This document shows positions 25,338 through 34,036 of a stretch of 64,000 nucleotides of DNA, one piece after another. The notes beneath the pieces were generated by a model. It searched no databases, was not told the DNA's origin, and saw only the letters and a list, made by a program, of their open reading frames with translations. The translations under genes were made by a program, and so were the position numbers. The first letter of the stretch is position 1. Every line of letters begins with the position of its first letter. Source of the stretch: Lysobacterales bacterium (GTDB lineage Bacteria; Pseudomonadota; Gammaproteobacteria; Xanthomonadales; SZUA-36); assembly GCA_013001885.1 (NCBI GenBank), contig JABDLD010000075.1, positions 124,001-188,000 on the forward strand. The letters are read 5' to 3'.

Positions 25338-26618
25338 ATGAGCAGCAGCAAAGAACTTATTTCCCGGGCCCGGAAATTCATACCGGGCGGTGTCAATTCT
25401 CCTGTGCGTGCTTTCAACGGGGTCGGCGGCGACCCGGTTTTCTTCGATCGCGCACTGGGAGCGCTCCTTTATGATGTCGATGGACGCGCCTATATCGATT
25501 ACGTGGGTTCATGGGGGCCGATGATCACGGGCCACGCCCACCCGGAGATTATTTCTGCGGTGCAGGAAGCCGCCGCCAAAGGTCTGAGTTTCGGCGCACC
25601 CTGTCCCGCCGAAGTCGAGATGGCCGAGCGCCTGTGCTCCATCGTACCGGGCATGGACATGGTGCGGATGGTCAATTCGGGCACGGAAGCCACGATGAGT
25701 GCTATCCGGGTCGCCCGGGCCGCCACCGGCCGTGATCTGATCATCAAGTTCGAGGGCTGCTACCACGGCCACGCAGACAGCTTCCTGGTAAAGGCCGGCA
25801 GCGGAGCGCTGACGCTGGGTGTTCCGAATTCGCCCGGGGTCCCTGCGGCGGTTGCTGACCTCACGCTTACCCTGCCTTACAACGATCTGACGGCAGTGCT
25901 TGAATGCCTGGCGGCGCGGGGAACGGATGTCGCGGCGATCATCGTGGAGCCGGTGACTGGCAACATGAACTGCATACCGCCGCTTGACGGCTACCTGGAA
26001 GGCTTGCGCTCCGTCTGCGATGAGCACGGCTGCCTGTTGATTTTCGACGAAGTGATGACCGGATTCCGGGTCGCGCTTCAGGGTGCGCAGGGCCTGTATG
26101 GGATTACCCCCGACCTGTCCACCTTCGGCAAAGTCATCGGGGGCGGGATGCCGGTCGGCGCATTCGGCGGAAAACGCGAATTCATGGAATTGGTCGCACC
26201 TAGCGGGCCGGTTTACCAGGCGGGTACGCTGTCGGGTAACCCGGTGGCCATGGCTGCAGGCCTGGCCAACCTGGGGTTGATCACGCAAGACGGGTTCTTT
26301 GAAAACCTGACCGCGAAAACAGCCAGGCTGGTCAACGGAATCCAGAAGGCGGCTGATCAGGCGGGCGTTCCGGTGCACACCACTCAGGTCGGCGGCATGT
26401 TCGGGCTGTTTTTTACCGGCGCTGAACGGGTGGTGAATTTTGCCGAAGCCGGCCATTGCGATGTCGCGGCGTTCAGAAAGTTTTTTCACCTGATGCTGGA
26501 GCGCGGCATCTACCTGGCGCCCTCAGCATTTGAAGCGGGCTTTGTGTCGTCTGCACATACCGACGAACATATTGACGCCACCATCAGCGCCGCGCAGGAA
26601 TCGTTCAGCCAGATTTGA
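25338..26618 (+). CDS. hemL: Glutamate-1-semialdehyde 2,1-aminomutase
   Basis: The 426-residue PLP enzyme converts glutamate-1-semialdehyde to 5-aminolevulinate in the C5 heme pathway. Diagnostic motifs are [20 protein letters not shown] at the N-terminus, [28 protein letters not shown] and the PLP lysine in TFGKVIGGG (Lys265). The ATG at 25338 is used; the open frame begins at 25320. It is transcribed divergently from rubredoxin. Confidence 0.97.
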   Translation: MSSSKELISRARKFIPGGVNSPVRAFNGVGGDPVFFDRALGALLYDVDGRAYIDYVGSWGPMITGHAHPEIISAVQEAAAKGLSFGAPCPAEVEMAERLCSIVPGMDMVRMVNSGTEATMSAIRVARAATGRDLIIKFEGCYHGHADSFLVKAGSGALTLGVPNSPGVPAAVADLTLTLPYNDLTAVLECLAARGTDVAAIIVEPVTGNMNCIPPLDGYLEGLRSVCDEHGCLLIFDEVMTGFRVALQGAQGLYGITPDLSTFGKVIGGGMPVGAFGGKREFMELVAPSGPVYQAGTLSGNPVAMAAGLANLGLITQDGFFENLTAKTARLVNGIQKAADQAGVPVHTTQVGGMFGLFFTGAERVVNFAEAGHCDVAAFRKFFHLMLERGIYLAPSAFEAGFVSSAHTDEHIDATISAAQESFSQI

Positions 26619-26680
26619 CTTCAGAGTTTTATCCGTGAGGTTAAACCGGCTGCCTCCCCGCGCCGCACCGGCCTGTCCTG

Positions 26681-27508
26681 TCAGCCATCCAGGAACAAAT
26701 CTTTCAGAAGCGGCTCGCCGGGCTTAACCGCATATTTTTCAAAATCGGTGACACCGGTTCCACGCAAGACGTCTTCATCCAGGAAAAAGTTACCGGTGCA
26801 AAGGCGAGAATCCTGCCGCAGTATTGCATGCGCCGCATCGGCCATGATCTCCTCGGTTCGGCAGTGGTCCGGATTGACCCGGCCTCCGAGCATATTCAGA
26901 GCGGCCGTCGCGATGACCGTGCGCGGCCACAGCGCGTTGAACGCAATCCCCTGACCGCGAAACTCCTGCGCCATCCCCAGTACACACATGCTCATTCCAT
27001 ACTTGGCGATGGTATAGGCCACGTGGTCCTTGAACCATTTTGGATTCATGTTCAACGGTGGAGCCAGGTTCAGGACGTGCGGGTTAGCCGCTTTCAGGAG
27101 ATGCGGGACGGCTGCCCTGGACATCAGGTAGGTGCCGCGCACATTGGTATCAAACATCAGGTCATAACGCTTCACCGGCAGTTCGAGGGTGCCGCTGAGC
27201 ATAATGGCGCTGGCGTTGTTCACCAGAATATCCAGGCCGCCAAACTGACCTGTTGTTTCCGCGACCGCGTTTTCCACCGAAGCTTCGTCGCGCACGTCGA
27301 GCCGGATGGCCAGACCGTGTCCTCCGGCGGCGTCGATTTCCTCAACCGTCGAGTGAATGGTTCCGGGTAATACCGGGTGTTTTTGGTGGGTTTTGGCCGC
27401 AACGGCAATATTGGCGCCATCGCGGGCGGCTTTGAGCGCCATCGCCTTTCCGATGCCGCGAGATGCACCGGTAATGAGCAGGGTTTTCCCGGCCAGATTT
27501 GTCCCCAT
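26681..27508 (-). CDS. Short-chain dehydrogenase (HSDL2-like)
   Basis: The 275-residue SDR has the NAD(P) motif TGASRGIGKA, the NNAS motif, and the catalytic YxxxK as YTIAKYG. The long loop with KTHQKHPVLPGTIHST and the APPLNMNPKWFKDHVAYTIA region identify the hydroxysteroid-dehydrogenase-like 2 (HSDL2) branch. The catalytic Ser expected before the Tyr is replaced in this branch by Ala/Pro (LAPPLN). Substrates are unknown, though fatty or steroid alcohols are often suggested. It converges with hemL. Confidence 0.88.
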   Translation of the reverse strand: MGTNLAGKTLLITGASRGIGKAMALKAARDGANIAVAAKTHQKHPVLPGTIHSTVEEIDAAGGHGLAIRLDVRDEASVENAVAETTGQFGGLDILVNNASAIMLSGTLELPVKRYDLMFDTNVRGTYLMSRAAVPHLLKAANPHVLNLAPPLNMNPKWFKDHVAYTIAKYGMSMCVLGMAQEFRGQGIAFNALWPRTVIATAALNMLGGRVNPDHCRTEEIMADAAHAILRQDSRLCTGNFFLDEDVLRGTGVTDFEKYAVKPGEPLLKDLFLDG

Positions 27509-27595
27509 TTCACACCTCTTAAACAGACAATGCCGTATTATAACGGCCGACAGGATCGATGCGCCGGAATCTAGAATCAGCCGAGGGAAAACTGC

Positions 27596-29584
27596 TTGGA
27601 AACAAGCTGGACACAGGAATTACTTAACTGGCTCAATACCCATCCGGGATGGGGTGTCGCCATCGTTTTCCTGGTGGCTTTTTTCGAATCGCTGGTTTTA
27701 ATCGGGATTCTGCTTCCCGGAATCATCATTCTGTTTGGCGTGGGTACGCTAATCGGTCTTGGCCTGCTCGAAATGATTCCGATCTGGATGGCCGCCAGCG
27801 CCGGCGCTTTTCTCGGAGATACGCTGAGCTACCTGCTCGGGCACCGCTTTCGCGGCCACCTGCTGGATATCTGGCCCTTTTCCCGGTACCCCACCCTGAT
27901 GAAGCGAGGCACGCATTTTTTCAACACCCATGGCGCGAAGAGCGTTGTCGCCGGGCGATTCATCGGACCCTTGCGGCCGATCATTCCGTCGGTGGCCGGC
28001 ATGATGGGCATGAAGCCGGCTCGCTTCCTGGCTGTCGATATTCCGGCCTGCATTACGTGGGCGCCGTCATTCCTGTTGCCGGGCATGTTGTTTGGCGCCT
28101 CCCTGGAAGTGGCGTCCGAATATACCGGCCGCCTGACGGTGATGCTGGTGATCATCGTCGCCATTTTGTGGACGACATGGTGGGTGATGCGCTCTGTCTA
28201 CGAGCCCCTCGCCACCCGTTCTGCGCGCTGGATGCGGCACGGTATCCGCTGGAGCCGACGTCATCCCGTGCTTGGGCGGGTGGCAGGACGCCTGCTCGAG
28301 CCCAGCAAGGGAGATGTGCTTTCGGTCACGATGATGGGCGTCCTGCTGGTGGTGATCGTCTGGGGGCTGGGCATGTTGTTGTTCCTTTCTCCGTTCGCGG
28401 ACCAGCCTGAGGCACTCGACCGGGCGGTGCACGACCTGGCACTGTCTTTGCGCAACCACCTGGCAGACCCGTTCATGGTGGCGATTTCACAACTGTCCCG
28501 CTGGCCGGTGTCCATCTTTGCAGCGCTCGCGCTGCTGTTGTGGCTGCTGGGCGCGGGCAGGAAAAACGCTGCACTGCACTGGCTGATCGCCATCGGAGGC
28601 GGGGCGTTGCTGCACCTTCTCCTGTCCTGGGGGCTAAGGACCACACCACAGGTGCTGGAGATGGCGGATCAAACCCTGCAGGGCCCAAGCGCAGCGATGA
28701 GCCTGTGCACGGTCGTGCTGTCCTTCTTCGCCGTGATGGAGGCAGGCGAGTTGCCCCGCCGGCACCGGCAATGGCCATACCTGGTTTCAGCCCTGATCCT
28801 GATTCTGCTGATGCTTGCCCGTCTGTACCTGGGCCTGGAATGGCTCAGTGGCGCACTGATGGGTGTCGCGGTCAGCCTGGCCTGGACGGCAATCGTCGGC
28901 ATTGCTTACCGCCAGCGGGCAGCCAGGCGATTCTCGGGCGCCACCGCCAGCCTGATATTTTTCGGCTCGTTTTTTGCTTTGTTCGCCTGGCAGATCAATG
29001 CAAACCTGAGCGATGACCTCGCAACGCTCGAGGCGCCCACGGTAACCCGGAGTATCGATCGGGATGCCTGGTGGGGTTCCAGCTGGAGAGATTTGCCGGA
29101 GGAGCGGACGCAGATGGCGTCTGTCGCTTCCCGGCAATTCAATGCGCAAATTGCGGCCGATCCGGAACTGGTTGCAAGCCTGCTAGCGCGGGCCGGCTGG
29201 AACAGCACGCCGGAGGCGGACTGGCGCTGGCTGATCCAGGCTTTGAACCCTCAGCCTGACCAGGACAGCCTGCCGTTGCTGGGGCGCGCCTTCGAGGGAC
29301 GGTCCGAGGAATTGCTGTTGAGCAAGAACCTGGAGCCGGACGGGCAGCTACTTACGATCAGGCTATGGGATTCCGGGGTCCGGCTCGAGCCCGGCGGTCA
29401 GGTGCTTTACGTAGCTCAACTGTCCGAGGAAAAGCTGGTGCAACGGCTCGGGCTGTTCAGCTACTGGCGTTCAACGCCGCTGGTCCAGGACCGATTCGGA
29501 CCCATCCGGGATCCGCTCACCCAGCTGGAGCAAAAGGTCGTGGATGAAAAATTACTGCTGATCCGCTCGTCTCAAGCGGACTGA
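27596..29584 (+). CDS. DedA - inactive PAP2 - LssY_C fusion membrane protein
   Basis: The 662-residue protein combines three modules. Residues 1-200 are a DedA/SNARE-associated domain with the conserved GRFIGPLRPIIPSVAG. Residues 240-440 have the six-helix PAP2 (phosphatidic acid phosphatase) layout. Residues 470-655 match the soluble C-terminal domain of LssY. In the PAP2 part the catalytic PSGH is PSAA (364-367), and the SRxxxxxHxxxD motif reads ARLYLGLEWLSG with His to Glu415 and Asp to Gly419, so it should be inactive. DedA proteins scramble or recycle polyisoprenyl lipids. Translation probably starts at TTG 27596 after GAGGG. Confidence 0.85.
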   Translation: METSWTQELLNWLNTHPGWGVAIVFLVAFFESLVLIGILLPGIIILFGVGTLIGLGLLEMIPIWMAASAGAFLGDTLSYLLGHRFRGHLLDIWPFSRYPTLMKRGTHFFNTHGAKSVVAGRFIGPLRPIIPSVAGMMGMKPARFLAVDIPACITWAPSFLLPGMLFGASLEVASEYTGRLTVMLVIIVAILWTTWWVMRSVYEPLATRSARWMRHGIRWSRRHPVLGRVAGRLLEPSKGDVLSVTMMGVLLVVIVWGLGMLLFLSPFADQPEALDRAVHDLALSLRNHLADPFMVAISQLSRWPVSIFAALALLLWLLGAGRKNAALHWLIAIGGGALLHLLLSWGLRTTPQVLEMADQTLQGPSAAMSLCTVVLSFFAVMEAGELPRRHRQWPYLVSALILILLMLARLYLGLEWLSGALMGVAVSLAWTAIVGIAYRQRAARRFSGATASLIFFGSFFALFAWQINANLSDDLATLEAPTVTRSIDRDAWWGSSWRDLPEERTQMASVASRQFNAQIAADPELVASLLARAGWNSTPEADWRWLIQALNPQPDQDSLPLLGRAFEGRSEELLLSKNLEPDGQLLTIRLWDSGVRLEPGGQVLYVAQLSEEKLVQRLGLFSYWRSTPLVQDRFGPIRDPLTQLEQKVVDEKLLLIRSSQAD

Positions 29585-30162
29585 AACCGCGGCATGATCT
29601 CCAGCAGGCTCTGCAGGCGCTCGACCGGGTCCGTCAGTTCCAGCAGGTGTTGTTTTTCGATGCCGGCCAGCGGCAGTAATTCAGACAGTCGGTAGCCCAC
29701 CCATGCCGCGTCCTGCAACTGGTCTGTAGTGTAATCGGGGTACTGTTCAGCCACTTTTTCCATGAATCGGCCCAGTACGTCGCTCAACACCGAGTAGGCT
29801 TCCGGGACCGGGCAGTGCGGTGTTTCCGGCAGCACGTGAATGGCCGCGTGAAACAGCCCGTCTTCCTCCTGCCAAGTGTCCTGCACGAGGAAACGCACCG
29901 TGCCGGTTGCCGACACGCCCAGCAGGCCGTCTTCGAGCGTGTACCAGTCAATGATCTGTGCGTGCGTGCCGACCTGTGCCGTCTTGACTGGCGAAACGGC
30001 CTCTTCGCCTTCCCGGATCAGGCATACGCCGAACCCCGTGTCGTTGCGGGCGCAGTCCCGGACCATGTCCAGGTAGCGTTGCTCGAAAATCCGTAACGGA
30101 AGATAGCCGCCCGGAAACAGCACGGTGCGCAGGGGAAACAGCGGAATTTCAATCGTGCTCAT
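29572..30162 (-). CDS. Stand-alone Lon N-terminal-like (LON substrate-binding) protein
   Basis: The 196-residue protein begins IEIPLFPLRTVLFPGGYLPL, the hallmark of the Lon substrate-binding domain without the AAA+ or protease parts. Motifs RIFEQRYLDMV and GFGVCLIREG follow. Its function in bacteria is unclear; it may bind unfolded proteins or act as an adaptor. It overlaps mpl by 14 bases and is translated from the same transcript. It converges with the DedA fusion gene with a 13-base overlap. Confidence 0.9.
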   Translation of the reverse strand: MSTIEIPLFPLRTVLFPGGYLPLRIFEQRYLDMVRDCARNDTGFGVCLIREGEEAVSPVKTAQVGTHAQIIDWYTLEDGLLGVSATGTVRFLVQDTWQEEDGLFHAAIHVLPETPHCPVPEAYSVLSDVLGRFMEKVAEQYPDYTTDQLQDAAWVGYRLSELLPLAGIEKQHLLELTDPVERLQSLLEIMPRFQSA

Positions 30163-31516
30163 GATTTTTCAGTCCCTGGCTGAATCGCGAGGGCGCAGAA
30201 TCGAAACCCCCGTTACTCATGAAAATGACGTGGTCTCCGGGTCGCACGGTATCGAGCATCTGGGCCAGCAAGTCGTCACTGCGGGTGACCACGCGGCCGC
30301 GGCCGTCAAGCGGGGCCAGTGTTTCCTGCGGGTCCCAGTCGATGCCTTCGCCCGCCATCAGCCAGACCCGGTCAGCCGGCATCAGTGCGGGCCCCAGCTC
30401 ATGGAGGTGAACGCCCGCCCGCATCGTATTGCTGCGTGGCTCCAGCGCCACGAGCACTCGGGCGTTGCCGACATGCCGCCGCAGACCCTCCAGGGTCAGT
30501 CGGATGGCGGTCGGATGATGCGCAAAATCATCGTATACACGGATATCGTCGGTCGTGGTGACCAGTTCCATTCTTCTTTTTACGCCCCGAAAAACGGCCA
30601 GCGCCTCCACTGCCGTCCTGGGCTCGACACCTGCCGCAACGGCGGCTGCGATAGAAGCACAGGCATTCATCGCGTTATGGCGGCCGCAGTGCGCCCAATC
30701 CAGTTGCCCCACGGGCTTTTCCTGCCGGTAAAAGCGAAGTGAACTGGCGTCCGGTTTCAGCAGTTCGACCCGCCAGTCGGCACCTTCTTCCAGGGAAAAC
30801 TGCTGCAACTTGCTCCAGCAGCCCTGGTCGAGCACCGAGTCCAAACGGGAGTCCTGCCCGTTGCTGATAATTGTGCCGTTTCCCGGAATGGTTCGCACCA
30901 GATGATGAAACTGGGTCTGGATGGCATTTATGTCCGGGTAAATATCGGCGTGGTCGAACTCCAGGTTGTTGAGGATCGCGACTTGCGGGCGGTAGTGCAC
31001 GAACTTCGCGCGTTTGTCGAAAAAAGCGGTGTCGTACTCATCCGCCTCGACGACAAAATAACGCTCGCCGTCACGGGCCGAAAGACCGAAGTTTTCCGGA
31101 ACTCCACCAATCAGGAATCCCGGAGTTTGCCCGGCGTACTCCAGAATCCAGGCGACCATGCTTGCCGTCGTGGTCTTGCCATGCGTTCCTGCAACTGCGA
31201 TGACGGATTTACCCCGCAGGTAATTTTCGCCTAGCCAGCGCGGGCCGGAAGTATAGGGAATACCGCGGTTGAGCACATGCTCAACCGCCGGATTGCCGCG
31301 GCTCAGGGCATTGCCCACGACCACCAGGTCGGGTTCGGGCTCGAGTTGTTCCGGCGAGTAACCTTCGAACAGCTGGATACCCTCCGCCTCGAGCTGTGTG
31401 CTCATTGGGGGATAGGTATGCTGGTCCGATCCGGACACCCGGTGCCCGGCGCGCTGGGCCAGCAGGGCAACTCCGCCCATGAAGGTTCCGCAAGCACCGA
31501 GAATGTGAATATGCAT
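30149..31516 (-). CDS. mpl: UDP-MurNAc:tripeptide ligase Mpl
   Basis: The 455-residue Mur ligase starts MHIHILGACGTFMGGVALLA, the Mpl-type N-terminus. It has the ATP-binding GTHGKTTTAS motif (near residue 109) and the DDFAHHPTAI motif of the C-terminal domain. It attaches the recycled L-Ala-gamma-D-Glu-meso-DAP tripeptide to UDP-MurNAc during peptidoglycan recycling. The length and order of domains are normal. Confidence 0.95.
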   Translation of the reverse strand: MHIHILGACGTFMGGVALLAQRAGHRVSGSDQHTYPPMSTQLEAEGIQLFEGYSPEQLEPEPDLVVVGNALSRGNPAVEHVLNRGIPYTSGPRWLGENYLRGKSVIAVAGTHGKTTTASMVAWILEYAGQTPGFLIGGVPENFGLSARDGERYFVVEADEYDTAFFDKRAKFVHYRPQVAILNNLEFDHADIYPDINAIQTQFHHLVRTIPGNGTIISNGQDSRLDSVLDQGCWSKLQQFSLEEGADWRVELLKPDASSLRFYRQEKPVGQLDWAHCGRHNAMNACASIAAAVAAGVEPRTAVEALAVFRGVKRRMELVTTTDDIRVYDDFAHHPTAIRLTLEGLRRHVGNARVLVALEPRSNTMRAGVHLHELGPALMPADRVWLMAGEGIDWDPQETLAPLDGRGRVVTRSDDLLAQMLDTVRPGDHVIFMSNGGFDSAPSRFSQGLKNHEHD

Positions 31517-31523
31517 TATGTTT

Positions 31524-32018
31524 TTATCCGAATACGGCGTTCAGGAGCACGAAGTTGCCGGCAAAAATCAGTACCGACAAGAGTACCCCAGTGCGCATCC
31601 TTACGGACAGCGCGTGACGATAAATATGGGCATCGACGGCCAGGCTCCACCCAAACAACGCCAGGTACAACAGGGCGAGGTCCGGTTGCTGACGGGTCGG
31701 GTCAACCCGCATCAGCAGAAACAGCGCAACCAGCCCGAAAATGAAGCCGGTCCCGGCCAGGGCCGTAAGCGTCTGGGGCAGGCGGGCCAGAAATTGTCGA
31801 CCGTTGAGCAGCACCGCGATCAACGTAAACTGAACGCCAATAGCCAGAAGGCTCCTCATGGCGCCATCGGATTCTCCGAGAATCGGGTCGGCTATGAACC
31901 CCTGCGCAATGTAAGCGACGGACAGCGCCACAGCCAGCGTCCAGCCGGGCGGCGCGTCCTGAGGCCCAGACCTCAGCCTGAGCATGTCCAGCAAAGTCAA
32001 CAGGAACCGGCCCGTCAC
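31524..32018 (-). CDS. Hypothetical four-helix membrane protein
   Basis: The 164-residue frame begins at GTG 32018; an ATG at 31985 is an alternative. Four hydrophobic segments are visible (about 28-46, 58-76, 86-102 and 142-162), with a short helix between the last two. No motif that I recognise is present. It lies 7 bases upstream of mpl and 25 bases downstream of adk on the same strand, so it is probably expressed with them. Confidence 0.65.
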   Translation of the reverse strand: MTGRFLLTLLDMLRLRSGPQDAPPGWTLAVALSVAYIAQGFIADPILGESDGAMRSLLAIGVQFTLIAVLLNGRQFLARLPQTLTALAGTGFIFGLVALFLLMRVDPTRQQPDLALLYLALFGWSLAVDAHIYRHALSVRMRTGVLLSVLIFAGNFVLLNAVFG

Positions 32019-32043
32019 GTAAATGTAGGCAACAAGGTTTTAC

Positions 32044-32619
32044 TCAGTTTTCTGAGCGTATCTGGAGCACACCCTTGATGCGCTGAAACACTTCTTCAAT
32101 GGTGCCCTCGCCAAGAACCCGGGACAGCAGACCTTTCTGCGCATAGTAGTCGACCACTGGAGCGGTTTGATCTAAATAGACCTTCATCCGGTTGCGCACC
32201 ACTTCTTCGGTGTCGTCGCTACGGCCTTCTTCGGCGGCGCGTTTGGCAATACGTCCGATGACCATTTCGACGTCGATATCGATTTGCAGCGCCTCGTCAA
32301 CCGGCTGTTCCAGCCGATCCAGCAGCGCATCGAGCGCCCGCGCCTGGGCCAGGTTGCGTGGATAGCCATCCAGAATGAACCCCTCGCTGGCGTCCGGTTG
32401 AGAAAGGCGCTGTTCGATCAGGCTCAGCATGATGTCATCCGACACCAGCTCGCCCCGGTCCATCACGGCCTTGGCCTTTTGCCCAAGTTCTGTGCCGGCC
32501 TTGACCGCTGAACGCAACAGCTCACCGGTCGAAATATGTGGCAGGCTCAGATCCTTGACCAGCAACGCTGCCTGTGTTCCTTTTCCGGAACCGGGCGCAC
32601 CCAGCAATACAATTCGCAT
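32044..32619 (-). CDS. adk: Adenylate kinase
   Basis: The 191-residue protein starts MRIVLLGAPGSGKGTQAALL, the adenylate kinase P-loop, and has FILDGYPRNLAQA. It is the short form: the LID domain is reduced to a few residues and has no zinc Cys. It catalyses ATP + AMP to 2 ADP. It is divergent from the PPi-phosphofructokinase gene. Confidence 0.96.
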   Translation of the reverse strand: MRIVLLGAPGSGKGTQAALLVKDLSLPHISTGELLRSAVKAGTELGQKAKAVMDRGELVSDDIMLSLIEQRLSQPDASEGFILDGYPRNLAQARALDALLDRLEQPVDEALQIDIDVEMVIGRIAKRAAEEGRSDDTEEVVRNRMKVYLDQTAPVVDYYAQKGLLSRVLGEGTIEEVFQRIKGVLQIRSEN

Positions 32620-32717
32620 AAAACGTATTCCGTCTACTAGAATAAGAAAACAACGCTAACCGCTCACAATCCGCAAGTCAATGCGGCCACCACAGCTCTA
32701 CGGGGAGTCTATTGAAT

Positions 32718-33977
32718 ATGAAGAAAAATATCCTTTACGCTCAGTCAGGAGGAGTCACGCCTGTCATCAATGCAACCGCTTGCGGCGTCATTGAAGCAGG
32801 ACGTGCAAACCTTGACCGGATTGGAAAGGTGTATGCCGGCAAAGACGGCATCATCGGTATATTGAAAGAAGAGTTGATCGACACTTCAAAAGAAACGAAG
32901 GCCAGCATTAGCGCGCTTCGGCATACGCCAGGTGGAGCGTTTGGGTCATGCCGCTATAAATTGAAAAGTATCGAAGAGAGCAAGCGCGAGTATGAGCGCC
33001 TGATCGAGGTTTTGCGCGCACATAATATTGGATACTTTCTTTATAACGGCGGCGGAGATTCCTCTGACACGGCGCACAAGGTTTCGCAAATTGGCAAAAA
33101 GCTGGGCTTTCCCGTGCAGTGTATCGGTGTTCCGAAAACCATCGATAACGACCTGCCGATTACCGACAACTGTCCCGGATTCGGTTCCGTCGCCAAGTAC
33201 ATCGCCGTATCCATCATGGAAGCCAGCCTGGACGTAGAGTCGATGGCCAGCAGTTCAACCAAGGTTTTCGTTCTTGAAGTCATGGGCCGACACGCGGGCT
33301 GGATCGCCGCCGCATCCGGTTTGGTCGCGCGCGAAGAAGGTGATCCGCCGCACATCATCCTGTTCCCCGAGGTGCCGTTCAAGCAGCGGGAGTTTCTGAA
33401 AAAAGTGAAGGCTTCGGTGGAGAAGTTTGGTTACTGCTCCATCGTCGTTTCCGAGGGTGTGCGGAACAGCAAAGGCAAGTTCCTGGCTGACGCCGGCACC
33501 CGTGACGCGTTTGGTCACGCCCAGTTGGGAGGCGTCGCTCCGGTCGTTGCCAACCTGGTGCGCGAAAAGCTCGGGTACAAGTATCATTGGGCCGTGTCCG
33601 ATTATCTGCAGCGTTCCGCGCGCCATCTCGCCTCCCGGGTCGACGTCGAGCAGGCCTATGCAGTGGGCGAAGCCGCGGTCAGGTTTGCGCTGGCCGGCAA
33701 GACCGGTGTGATGCCGGTGATCAAGCGGGTCTCAGAAAGTCCCTATCGCTGGAAAATTGAAGAGGCCCAGCTCAGCCGTATGGCCAACCGCGAGAAAATG
33801 ATGCCGAAGAGATACATTGCCGCAGATGGGATGGGCATTACCGCAGCGGCCAGGCGCTACCTGGCGCCGCTGATTCGCGGTGAAGACTATCCGCCATACG
33901 ATCGCGACGGTTTGCCCAAATATGTGAAAATGAAAAAAGTGCTGGCGCAGAAAAAACTGCCGGAATTCGATATTTGA
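32718..33977 (+). CDS. pfp: Pyrophosphate-dependent 6-phosphofructokinase
   Basis: The 419-residue protein starts MKKNILYAQSGGVTPVINAT. Phosphofructokinase motifs decide the phosphoryl donor. GGGDSSDTA replaces the ATP-type GGDGS, and PKTIDND carries Lys instead of the Gly found in ATP enzymes. Both changes are established marks of PPi dependence, making this step of glycolysis reversible and ATP-sparing. ATG 32718 is chosen over TTG 32712. The gene faces hppA, encoding a PPi-driven pump, across a shared terminator. Confidence 0.94.
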   Translation: MKKNILYAQSGGVTPVINATACGVIEAGRANLDRIGKVYAGKDGIIGILKEELIDTSKETKASISALRHTPGGAFGSCRYKLKSIEESKREYERLIEVLRAHNIGYFLYNGGGDSSDTAHKVSQIGKKLGFPVQCIGVPKTIDNDLPITDNCPGFGSVAKYIAVSIMEASLDVESMASSSTKVFVLEVMGRHAGWIAAASGLVAREEGDPPHIILFPEVPFKQREFLKKVKASVEKFGYCSIVVSEGVRNSKGKFLADAGTRDAFGHAQLGGVAPVVANLVREKLGYKYHWAVSDYLQRSARHLASRVDVEQAYAVGEAAVRFALAGKTGVMPVIKRVSESPYRWKIEEAQLSRMANREKMMPKRYIAADGMGITAAARRYLAPLIRGEDYPPYDRDGLPKYVKMKKVLAQKKLPEFDI

Positions 33978-33987
33978 TTCGGCAATC

Positions 33988-34016
33988 AAAAAACCCCGCA
34001 CCGGGCGGGGTTTTTT
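33988..34016. terminator. Bidirectional terminator between pfp and hppA
   Basis: A 12-bp perfect inverted repeat (AAAAAACCCCGC with GCGGGGTTTTTT) and a 5-base loop give a T-run on both strands. It lies 11 bases after the pfp stop and 21 bases from the hppA stop and should end both transcripts. Confidence 0.92.
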
Positions 34017-34036
34017 ACAGTTGGTTTAAAAATCGT

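Noticed and set aside
25509-26489. 326-residue frame on the minus strand opposite hemL
   Set aside because: It is a shadow of hemL, which has all expected motifs on the plus strand.
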